From the NCBI RefSeq assembly GCF_029870285.1, contig NZ_JACSYA010000030.1, positions 7,924 to 71,923 of the forward strand: a DNA stretch of 64,000 bases. Reading direction: 5' to 3'. Both the position numbers and the translations under genes were made by a program. The notes under the pieces are model-generated. The model did not search any database and was not told the origin of the DNA. It saw only the letters and a list, made by a program, of their open reading frames with translations. Below are positions 8,882 to 16,133 of the stretch, in pieces. The first letter of the stretch is position 1; every line of letters starts with the position of its first letter. The stretch is from Delftia sp. PS-11. GTDB lineage: Bacteria; Pseudomonadota; Gammaproteobacteria; Burkholderiales; Burkholderiaceae_C.

Positions 8882-10291
8882 ATGAAAAATTTTGAAATCA
8901 GTCGCCGCAATCTGCTCAATTCATTTGGCGCATTGGCGGCTGGATGTGCCAGCGCTTCCCTGAGCGGTTGTGGCGGCACGGCTGCGGCCGCTGAGTCTGC
9001 GGTAACGCAGGGAGAGTTGCTTCTTCAGGGTGGTCGCATATTGACTATGGATGCCGCCGGCACAGAGATCATCAAAGGTGATGTGCATATCAAGAATGGA
9101 GTGATTGCCGCTGTAGGTGCCAATATTTCTGCGCCTGCAGCACAAGTGATTGATGCCTCCAATACTGTGGTGATGCCTGGATTTGTGGAAACCCACTGGC
9201 ATATGTGGAATGGGCTATGGAAAGGTATGGCGAATGATGCGACCGAGTATTTTCGCCTCAGGAGTCTGGCTGCCAATTACACATCTAAAGATCATTATCT
9301 GGCGGTAAAGTACTCTGCTTTGCAGGCTATCAATGCTGGTATTACAACCTGCCATGACTGGGCGGATGGTGCCAGAAATTACGATGATTTCGCTGCTCAT
9401 ATGCAGGCGCTGGCTGAAGTGGGTATCCGTGCAAAAGCCAGCTACCCAGGCACCAGCTCGGGAATTGCTGCGCCGCGCGGTGAGCTGGTACGTGCACGTG
9501 ACTGGATGCAGGCCAACAGCGAAGGCCGGATGCAACTCGGATTATTGCTCGATGGTGCCGGTGGTTTGTTTGAGCAGCAGGTCAGGATGGCGCGCGAATT
9601 GGGTATTGCCCCTCTTACCAACCACGAAGGATTCCTGAACCACCCTGGCGTACTGGGGCCTGAATTCGTATACACCCATGGTACGGACATTCAGGACGCA
9701 GATATCGCTATGGTCAAATCATATGGCATCAAGATCGGGCTGTGCCCTTCCACGGATCCGATGATAGGCGTCGGCCTGCCTCCCATATACAAGCTCATCA
9801 CGCAGGGCATCAAGCGAGAAAACATGGGGCTGTCCGTCGACGTGACTGCGCAGACCTCGCCCGAACCCTTCGAAATGATGCGTGTTCTGGTCAATGCCTC
9901 GCGCATCCAGCAAAGCGGAATGAACGCCATCTTTGATGTGGTGAAGGCCGCTCCCAGCTGGGTATTCGGTTACAGCGATGCCTTGAAGCTGGCCACTGCA
10001 GGCGGAGCCAATGTGCTGGGGTGGGCGGACAGCATCGGCTCGCTGGTGGCGGGCAAGCGGGCAGACGTCATCATGGTCCGACTCGACGACATCAATATGC
10101 AGCCCTCGGCCCAGTCCAGCATCCATATCCAGCTGGTGCAATGCGGTGCCACCCACAATATCGACACCGTGATCGTGGATGGCGTGGTCCGCAAGCGTGG
10201 GGGCCGTCTCCTGGGGGTTGATGTCAAGCAGCTGACTGCCCAAGTCGCTTCTGCGCAAGAAGCGCTGCGTTCCCGCGCCGGGCTGGCCTGA
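8882..10291 (+). CDS. exported Tat lipoprotein amidohydrolase (MtaD/SsnA-like superfamily)
   Basis: This is a metal-dependent amidohydrolase of 469 residues. The start carries a Tat motif (SRRNLL at 7-12) and a lipobox ending in Cys30 (SLSGC), so it should be a folded, exported lipoprotein. The mature part opens with LLLQGGRILTMDAAG, the usual small beta domain. The metal motif is ETHWHMW (His105, His107), further histidines occur in TNHEG and YTHGTD, and the late GKRADVIMV strand is also typical. Cytosolic relatives deaminate or dechlorinate ring amines, so export is unusual. Neighbouring aromatic-catabolism genes suggest it trims an amide or amino substituent before uptake (inference). Confidence 0.83.
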   Translation: MKNFEISRRNLLNSFGALAAGCASASLSGCGGTAAAAESAVTQGELLLQGGRILTMDAAGTEIIKGDVHIKNGVIAAVGANISAPAAQVIDASNTVVMPGFVETHWHMWNGLWKGMANDATEYFRLRSLAANYTSKDHYLAVKYSALQAINAGITTCHDWADGARNYDDFAAHMQALAEVGIRAKASYPGTSSGIAAPRGELVRARDWMQANSEGRMQLGLLLDGAGGLFEQQVRMARELGIAPLTNHEGFLNHPGVLGPEFVYTHGTDIQDADIAMVKSYGIKIGLCPSTDPMIGVGLPPIYKLITQGIKRENMGLSVDVTAQTSPEPFEMMRVLVNASRIQQSGMNAIFDVVKAAPSWVFGYSDALKLATAGGANVLGWADSIGSLVAGKRADVIMVRLDDINMQPSAQSSIHIQLVQCGATHNIDTVIVDGVVRKRGGRLLGVDVKQLTAQVASAQEALRSRAGLA

Positions 10292-10377
10292 GCGCACGCA
10301 TTTGCTGGGAAGAGGGCGTGCAGATACGGGTGCGCTGACAATACGGCCGGTTTTCCCTTCTCACGGACCTTCTTCCC

Positions 10378-11046
10378 ATGCAGATTTCCCTGATCCACCG
10401 CGACGTGGACGCCGCCATCGTCGATCTCGACGGCACCATGGTCAACACCCTGGGCGACTTCGCCGAGGCCCTCAACCGCATGCTGGCCGACCTTGCGCTG
10501 CCTGCCATCGCTCCGCAGGCCATCGAAAACATGGTGGGCAAGGGCTCCGAGCATCTGATTCGCTCGGTGCTGGCCCATGTGGGCGCAGCCGATGTGGACG
10601 CGGCCTATGGCCAGGCCTGGCTGCGCTATGAGCACCACTATCTGCAGATCAACGGCCAGTTCGCCGATGTCTATCCCGGTGTGCGCGAAGGACTGCAGGC
10701 GCTGCGCGCACGTGGCCTGCGTCTGGCCTGCCTGACCAACAAGCCGCTGTCCTTTGCGCAGCCGCTGCTGGCGCAAAAGGGCCTGGCGCCGTTGTTCGAG
10801 CGGGTGTTTGGCGGCGATTCCTTCGAGCGCAAGAAGCCCGACCCGCTGCCGCTGCTCAAGACCTGCGAGGCTCTGGGCACGCAGCCTGCGCGCACGCTGA
10901 TGCTGGGCGACTCCAGCAACGATGCCCAGGCCGCGCGCGCCGCAGGCTGCCCCGTGGTGCTGGTCAGCTATGGTTACAACCATGGCCGCCCGGTGCGTGA
11001 GGTCGATGCCGACGGCTTTGCCGATGCGCTGACCGAACTGCTTTGA
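10378..11046 (+). CDS. gph: phosphoglycolate phosphatase (HAD superfamily)
   Basis: This is a HAD phosphatase of 222 residues. Motif I is DLDGTMVN (two Asp, nucleophile first), motif II is CLTNKP, the motif III lysine is in FERKKPDP, and motif IV is MLGDSSND. The helical cap between motifs I and II matches Gph, which removes 2-phosphoglycolate arising from DNA repair or Rubisco side reactions. In relatives gph often sits directly upstream of trpE. Here about 5 kb of other genes separates them, which suggests a later insertion (inference). Confidence 0.88.
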   Translation: MQISLIHRDVDAAIVDLDGTMVNTLGDFAEALNRMLADLALPAIAPQAIENMVGKGSEHLIRSVLAHVGAADVDAAYGQAWLRYEHHYLQINGQFADVYPGVREGLQALRARGLRLACLTNKPLSFAQPLLAQKGLAPLFERVFGGDSFERKKPDPLPLLKTCEALGTQPARTLMLGDSSNDAQAARAAGCPVVLVSYGYNHGRPVREVDADGFADALTELL

Positions 11047-11192
11047 TGGCGGATTTGTTTTAATTTGTTGCAAGAAAGCGCTGTTTTGGTGGTGTTTAAC
11101 GCACTTTAAAGGTGTGTTTTATGTTTTTGCTAGAGTTGTCCGCTTCGCATCCTGGCCGCGATCCGGCCGCAGACAAGGGGGAAGCACACGAC

Positions 11193-12476
11193 ATGCACGG
11201 ACTGCACCTGACCGCCGATCTTTACCAGTGCGCGGGCGACGCGCGCCACATGCTCGATGCTGGCGCCATCGCCGCGCTGTGCCGTGCACAGACTGCGATG
11301 GCCGGGCTGACCCAGGTGCAGGAGCGGTGGGTCAAGTTCCCCGACCACCAGGGGCAGCCCGGCGGCGTCACCGGCACCGTGCTGCTGGCCGAGTCGCACC
11401 TGGCCATCCATACCTGGCCCGAGGCCGGCTGCGTCACCATCGATGTCTATGTGTGCAATTTCTCTGCCGATAATTCCGGCAAGGCCCGCGCATTGATGGA
11501 CGGCGTGATCGCCGCCTATGTGCCGGGCCGTGTGGTGCGGCAGCAGCTCATGCGCGGCGACATCGGCCCTGATGCCGGTGGCGGCGCATCAGCCGGGGAA
11601 GGCGACTGGGCCCTGGAGACGCTCACCCCCCATGCGCGCTTTGGCTGGCGCGCCACGCGGCGCGAGGCGCTGTGCACGCCCCACCAGCAGATGGAACTGC
11701 TGCATACGCCCCAGTTCGGCAAGGTGCTGCGGCTCGACGGCCGCTTCATGACCTCCGAGGGCGAGGAGTTCTTCTACCACGAGGCCCTGGTGCATCCGGC
11801 CGCCATGGCCCATGCCGCGCCGCGCAGGGCCCTGATCCTCGGCGGCGGCGATGGTGGCGCCGCCGAAGAACTGCTCAAGCACCCCTGTATGGAGCAGGTG
11901 GTGGTTGCCGAGCTCGATGCCGCCGTGGTCGAGGCGGCGCGCACCCATCTGCAGCAGGTGCACCGGGGCGCTTTCGATGACCCGCGCCTGCAGCTGCGCA
12001 TCGGCGATGGCATGGCCATGGTCGAGCACAGCGGGGAGCGTTTCGATCTGGTGCTGATGGACCTGACCGACCCCGACACGCCGGCCAGCGCGCTGTACTC
12101 CGATGCTGCCCTGGCGCGCATGAAGCGCGTGCTGGCACCGGGCGGCGCGCTGGTGCTGCATCTGGGCAGCCCCGTTTTCCATGCCGCGCAGGTCGCTCGC
12201 CTGTCGCAGAGCCTGCATCAGCGCTTCGCCATCGTGCGCTGCTACGGGCTGTACATCCCGCTGTATGGCGCCTACTGGGGCATGGCGGTGGCCTCGGATA
12301 CGCTGGACGCCGCAGCGGCATCGCCCGCGCTGCTGCGCCAGCGGCTGGCCGAGCGCCGTCTGCCCGATCTGCGCTACTACAACACCGAGGTGCATCCGGC
12401 CCTGTTCGCCCTGCCCAACTATTACCGCGATCTGGTGCAGCCCGCGCAGCGGCCCCGCGCGGTGCGCCTGGCCTGA
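11193..12476 (+). CDS. bifunctional S-adenosylmethionine decarboxylase - spermidine synthase fusion
   Basis: The N-terminal 125 or so residues are a class I bacterial AdoMet decarboxylase proenzyme. AESHLAIHTWPE contains the Glu67-Ser68 self-cleavage site, where Ser68 becomes the pyruvoyl cofactor, and Cys80 matches the conserved catalytic cysteine. The remaining ~290 residues are an aminopropyltransferase, with GEEFFYHEA, the AdoMet-site LGGGDGGAAEE and a catalytic-region Asp in LMDLTDPDTP. One chain can therefore turn AdoMet plus putrescine into spermidine. I recall a functional fusion of this type reported from Delftia acidovorans. I chose the ATG at 11193 (MHGLHLTADL matches family starts); GTG 11112 and ATG 11121 are longer options. 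Confidence 0.9.
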   Translation: MHGLHLTADLYQCAGDARHMLDAGAIAALCRAQTAMAGLTQVQERWVKFPDHQGQPGGVTGTVLLAESHLAIHTWPEAGCVTIDVYVCNFSADNSGKARALMDGVIAAYVPGRVVRQQLMRGDIGPDAGGGASAGEGDWALETLTPHARFGWRATRREALCTPHQQMELLHTPQFGKVLRLDGRFMTSEGEEFFYHEALVHPAAMAHAAPRRALILGGGDGGAAEELLKHPCMEQVVVAELDAAVVEAARTHLQQVHRGAFDDPRLQLRIGDGMAMVEHSGERFDLVLMDLTDPDTPASALYSDAALARMKRVLAPGGALVLHLGSPVFHAAQVARLSQSLHQRFAIVRCYGLYIPLYGAYWGMAVASDTLDAAAASPALLRQRLAERRLPDLRYYNTEVHPALFALPNYYRDLVQPAQRPRAVRLA

Positions 12477-12490
12477 TGGCGCGAGCGCGC

Positions 12491-12519
12491 ACGCCCGGCG
12501 ACCGCATGCCGGCGGGCGT
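12491..12519. terminator. candidate terminator hairpin between convergent genes
   Basis: ACGCCCG and CGGGCGT form a 7-bp perfect stem around a GC-rich loop that can itself pair (CCGGC with GCCGG). It lies exactly between the convergent ends of the polyamine fusion gene and the chalcone-isomerase-like gene. There is no clear T-tract on either strand, so termination efficiency is uncertain. Confidence 0.35.
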
Positions 12520-13115
12520 CAGCCCCCCAGCAGTGCCTTCTTGAGCTGCTCATCGGCCGGATGCGGGCCCAGCCAGATGCCCAGCAGAGCCTGGAAGAAT
12601 TCGGGCTCCGGGAAGGGCTCGCCCTGGGGCTGTCCCTTGACGAAGACCTGGGCCCCCTGGCCCGGAACCCAGTCCACCATGAAGTTCTCGCCAGGCAGCA
12701 GCTTCTTGTGCCGGGTGAAGATCTCGCTCATGCGCAGCACGCCGGGCACCAGGCGCGAGAAGCGCGCGCGTTCCATGTTGTCCTCGATGCCCCGGGCAAA
12801 CAGCTTGCCCAGTTCGGCAGAGTTGATCTCGCGCAGCATGGTCACGCTGACGCGCTTGGGACCGGTCAGCGCCGCAATCTCCTGCAGGCTGGCTGCGGGC
12901 TTTTCAAGGTACAGGCCCGCTGCGTAGACCTGGAAAATGGCCTTGTGGCGCAGGCCCGCGCCGTTGAGTTGCAATGGCTTGCCGCCCACGCCGGCCTGTG
13001 CCGGATAGGCCACGCCAGCGACCGTGCGCGCCGGCTCCTGCGCTGGCGCTGCCAGGGGCATCGCCAGCGCCATCGCAAAGGCGGCGGTCCTCATTCTGCG
13101 GGGCAAAGCGATCAT
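12519..13115 (-). CDS. exported chalcone-isomerase-like domain protein
   Basis: This protein has about 198 residues and a signal peptide ending near APAQ. The mature part carries the bacterial chalcone-isomerase-like fold: VAGVAYP, then LRHKAIFQVYAAGLYLEK and the LLREINSAEL stretch. A later segment (MSEIFTRHKKLLPGE) is also typical. Bacterial members lack a proven flavonoid role and are usually periplasmic proteins of unknown function. The ATG at 13115 has AGGAG at the right distance. The gene stands alone, convergent with the polyamine fusion and divergent from the next gene. Confidence 0.8.
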   Translation of the reverse strand: MIALPRRMRTAAFAMALAMPLAAPAQEPARTVAGVAYPAQAGVGGKPLQLNGAGLRHKAIFQVYAAGLYLEKPAASLQEIAALTGPKRVSVTMLREINSAELGKLFARGIEDNMERARFSRLVPGVLRMSEIFTRHKKLLPGENFMVDWVPGQGAQVFVKGQPQGEPFPEPEFFQALLGIWLGPHPADEQLKKALLGG

Positions 13116-13319
13116 GGTGTCTCCTGCCGGGACGGATGGCCCGGCGGTGGTTGTTTGCGTCCGGGCGACATGTTGTGGGGATCGGCAGGAGGGTGCAACA
13201 GGGTTTTTGCGGGCCAGCGGCGATAGCCTGAGTCCCAGCGCTCCATGGGGCTGGTAAGTCGCCGGTAAGAGGAAGCGGCCGAGCATGGCGCCATCTTCCA
13301 TCCAGTGCCTGTCCGTACC

Positions 13320-13799
13320 ATGTCAGATCTTCGACCGCAGATGTACCGCCTTGCCACCCCGCCCGCCAGGGCCGCAGATCTTTGGCCGGCAGATGCTGTG
13401 CCCAGCGAGGAGCAGTTTGACCAGGTGGTGCTGGGCCTGCGGCAGGACCTGCTGCAACAGCTGCAGCAGGAGCCCGCAGGACATGCGCGGCATCTGCGCG
13501 CCTATGTGCGCTGCGTCTGTGCCCGGCTGCTGTATGGCCGGCAATGGGCGGCAGATGCCGCTTTCGTCCTCACGTGCCAGCGTTACAAGGATATCTGGCG
13601 GGATTTTGTCGAGGAGGTGTGTGCCAATGACCTGATCGATGAGGGGGTCAGTTGGCGCTGCCGGTCGGCCGTCGAGGCACTGTGGCTGGCCCATGCGCTG
13701 CTGGAGCCGCTGCCGCCGGAGCGTATTGTCATGGTCCGCGAAAATCTGCTGTATCTGTGTGGAACCGAAGCGAGCGATGAACCGTATTGCACTCATTGA
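13320..13799 (+). CDS. protein of unknown function upstream of a two-component pair
   Basis: I do not recognise this 159-residue protein. It is predicted mainly helical, has no signal peptide or membrane segment, and is rich in Gln/Leu in the first half (QQLQQEPAG). Cysteines occur at the CVCARLL and LLYLCG segments. Its 3' end overlaps the response-regulator start by 23 bp, so it is almost certainly co-transcribed with the regulator and kinase and translated in step with them. A role as an accessory sensor or adaptor for that pair is only a guess. GTG 13305 is an alternative start. Confidence 0.6.
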   Translation: MSDLRPQMYRLATPPARAADLWPADAVPSEEQFDQVVLGLRQDLLQQLQQEPAGHARHLRAYVRCVCARLLYGRQWAADAAFVLTCQRYKDIWRDFVEEVCANDLIDEGVSWRCRSAVEALWLAHALLEPLPPERIVMVRENLLYLCGTEASDEPYCTH

Positions 13800-14460
13800 A
13801 GACCATGCGAGGCTGGCTGACCTGGTGCGCCGTTCGCTGGCCAATGCTGGCATAGAAACCGATGTCTTTCCCCAGATCGCCGCAGCCTGGCAAGCCCTGC
13901 AGGAAGTCGCTTACGGCGTGGTCGTCGTAGACCGCGGGCTGCCTGACGGAGACGGGCTGGATCTGGTCCGGCAATTGCGCGCCGCAGGCTGCGCCACGCC
14001 CTGCCTGATGCTGACAGCCCGCGATGCGCTCAGCGACCGCGTCGGCGGGCTGGAGGCCGGTGCCGATGACTATCTGACCAAGCCCTTTCCCATGGAGGAG
14101 CTGATCGCCCGGGTGCGCGCACTGCTCAGGCGTCCGGCGCTGGTGCGGGAGCTGGCGCCGGCATGGGCGGATGTGCGCATCCTGCCCGAATCCGGCTGCA
14201 TGGAGTGCGCCGGGGAGGCGGTTGCGCTGGCGCCGGCCGAGCTGCAGATCATGCTGTGCCTGGTGCACAGGTCCGGTGCGATTGCCCGGCGCCCGGCCCT
14301 TGAGGCGGCCGCCTGGGGCATGTCCGCCGTGGTCACGCCGAATGCGCTGGATGTGGCGCTGCACCGGCTGCGCCGCAAGCTCGCCTCGGCCGGCTCGCGC
14401 GTGCAGATCGTCAATGTGAGGGGCCAGGGCTATGCGCTTTGCCAGGATCTGGTGGCCTGA
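13777..14460 (+). CDS. OmpR/QseB-type response regulator
   Basis: This response regulator has about 227 residues. The receiver domain has acidic residues near 8-9, the phospho-acceptor Asp52 in VVVVDRGLP, a Thr at MLTARDA and Lys102 in LTKPFP. The C-terminal winged helix ends with VRGQGYAL, as in the OmpR/PhoB family. The ATG at 13777 lies inside the end of the preceding gene, and its stop overlaps the histidine kinase by 29 bp. Target genes are unknown; the closest relatives by pattern are QseB/TctD-like. Confidence 0.88.
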   Translation: MNRIALIEDHARLADLVRRSLANAGIETDVFPQIAAAWQALQEVAYGVVVVDRGLPDGDGLDLVRQLRAAGCATPCLMLTARDALSDRVGGLEAGADDYLTKPFPMEELIARVRALLRRPALVRELAPAWADVRILPESGCMECAGEAVALAPAELQIMLCLVHRSGAIARRPALEAAAWGMSAVVTPNALDVALHRLRRKLASAGSRVQIVNVRGQGYALCQDLVA

Positions 14461-15844
14461 AAGCCTGAGGGGGCGGCTGCTGGCCGTCTACGGGCTGAGC
14501 ATGGCGCTGAGCGCGCTGGCGATCGGTACGCTGGTGCTGCTCATCATCGAGCCTTTCGATAGCTATGCCATGCAAAAAGGCCTGGCCAATGCCGCGCGTG
14601 ACATGGCCCGGTGGGTGCAGTTCGACGCGCAGGGCCGCCCGAGCGGTTTCAGCGAACACAGAATTCCCGGCTGGATGCTTCGCAGCTTTGGCGAGGAATT
14701 CCAGCTGCGGATCACGGATGGCCAGGGCGAGGTGGCTTTTTCCCCGGGGGCCGAGCGGGGGGCGCTGTCGCCCGCCGGCCGTGGCTTTGATCCCGGGCTG
14801 CAGGTTTTTTCGTACATGCACCAGGGGGTGTCCATGCACGCTGCCACGGCCGCCGTGGACCACGGCGGGCAGACCTGGTACCTGCAGATCGCTGCCAGCG
14901 ACCGCCTGGCTGAGTGGCTCAGGCAGGCCTTCGGCCTGCCGGCCCTGCGCAATGGCATGGTGATGGTCGGCGTCATCTTCCTGGCGGCCTTCCTGGCCGC
15001 CACCCATTGGGCACTGCAGCGCATGCTCAAGCCGCTGCGGCTGGCAGCCGAGCAGGCGCAGCGCATCACGCCCCAGACCCTGCACGCGCGCCTGCAGGCT
15101 CCTGAGCTGCCGCGCGAGTTCCAGCCCATGGTCCATGCGTTCAATCATGTGCTGGACCGGCTGGAGGCCGGCTTTCGCAACCAGCAGGAGTTCCTGGCGA
15201 TGGCGGCGCACGAGCTCAAGACGCCCCTGGCGCTGCTGCGGGCCCAGATCGAGATGGAGCCGCCGCAAACCCGCAACCCCCATCTGCTGCAGGATGTGGA
15301 CCACATGGCCAGACAGGTGCAGCAATTGCTGCATCTGGCAGAGGCCAGCGAGCAGCACCAGTACCGGATCGCCGAAGTGGAGGCAGCAGGCGTGGTGCGC
15401 GAGGCCTGCGCATATATGGCGCGCGCGTCGGAGTACAGCCGCATCCAGGTGGTGTCCGAGATCGATCCTGCCACCCGCCTCTGGCGGGCCGATCGTGGCG
15501 CGCTGTTCATCTTGCTCAAGAACCTCATCGAAAACGCGATACAGCACAGTCCTGCAGGCAGCACGGTCACGGTCAGGGCGCACGCGCAGGGCTTCGCGGT
15601 CATGGACCAGGGCTGTGGCGTGGCCGGTGCCGATCTGGACCAGATTTTCAAGCGCTTTTGGCGCAGCCAGGAACGGCGCGATGTGGGGGCTGGGCTGGGC
15701 CTGTCCATCTGCCAGGAGATCGCCCATGTGCACGGCTGGTCCATAGAGGCCCGGCCAGGTAAGGCCCGGCCAGGCGAGGCCCCGGGACCGGAGGAGTCCA
15801 CTGGGCTGGAGGTTCATGTGCGTTTCGATGGCGAGCGCCTGTGA
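14432..15844 (+). CDS. sensor histidine kinase
   Basis: This is a membrane sensor kinase of 470 residues. The first membrane segment is around 18-40 and the second around 178-195. Between them lies a periplasmic sensor domain of about 135 residues with no recognised fold. The H-box is AAHELKTPLAL (His near 260), the N-box NLIENAIQHSP, the G1 box DQGCGV and the G2 box GAGLGLS. Near the C-terminus a short internal duplication (ARPGK/ARPGE) extends the ATPase domain. It is co-translated with the upstream regulator. The periplasmic stimulus is unknown. Confidence 0.87.
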   Translation: MRFARIWWPESLRGRLLAVYGLSMALSALAIGTLVLLIIEPFDSYAMQKGLANAARDMARWVQFDAQGRPSGFSEHRIPGWMLRSFGEEFQLRITDGQGEVAFSPGAERGALSPAGRGFDPGLQVFSYMHQGVSMHAATAAVDHGGQTWYLQIAASDRLAEWLRQAFGLPALRNGMVMVGVIFLAAFLAATHWALQRMLKPLRLAAEQAQRITPQTLHARLQAPELPREFQPMVHAFNHVLDRLEAGFRNQQEFLAMAAHELKTPLALLRAQIEMEPPQTRNPHLLQDVDHMARQVQQLLHLAEASEQHQYRIAEVEAAGVVREACAYMARASEYSRIQVVSEIDPATRLWRADRGALFILLKNLIENAIQHSPAGSTVTVRAHAQGFAVMDQGCGVAGADLDQIFKRFWRSQERRDVGAGLGLSICQEIAHVHGWSIEARPGKARPGEAPGPEESTGLEVHVRFDGERL

Positions 15845-15896
15845 GCCGGTGACGCCTGCGCGATGTGGCGGCTGGCGCACGCCGCCAGGCACCGGC

Positions 15897-15927
15897 TTGC
15901 CGCAGGCCGGCCCTACTGCGCTACACT
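15897..15927 (+). promoter_or_regulatory. candidate trpE promoter
   Basis: TTGCCG at 15897-15902 and TACACT at 15922-15927 are separated by 19 bp, a little long but plausible for sigma-70. Transcription would start about 200 bp before trpE, leaving room for a leader. Confidence 0.3.
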
Positions 15928-15935
15928 TGCCCACC

Positions 15936-16019
15936 ATGTTCATTCATCGCATGTTCATTGCAGGTTGTGGAGACCGGGGAGCCTGGCCCTGGCGCAAGCC
16001 TGTCCACATGAATCGCTGA
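15936..16019 (+). other. candidate Trp-containing leader peptide before trpE
   Basis: A 27-codon frame (or 22 codons from the ATG at 15951) ends about 115 bp before trpE and contains GAWPWRKP, two Trp codons separated by one Pro codon. It is followed by a small perfect hairpin, GGCCC-TAC-GGGCC, near 16054-16066. This could be an attenuation leader, but there is no clear ribosome site and no T-tract after the hairpin. A longer reading frame also runs through it, so chance occurrence is possible. Confidence 0.3.
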
Positions 16020-16133
16020 ACGCATGCGGGGCGCGGCCCGGCGTGCACCCGAGGCCCTACGGGCCAATTGAATGAATCGGCGCTACTGCGGCACGACAGA
16101 CCTGCCCGCGCCACGCAATCCGGAGCCTTCCCC

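Noticed and set aside
13639..13776. A longer start for the response regulator
   Set aside because: The added 46 residues are the shadow of the preceding gene. The receiver domain begins exactly at the ATG at 13777.
15747..15800. A short repeat in the histidine kinase gene taken as a possible mobile repeat
   Set aside because: It is only a two-unit duplication (ARPGK/ARPGE) inside the coding frame and has no copies elsewhere that I can see.
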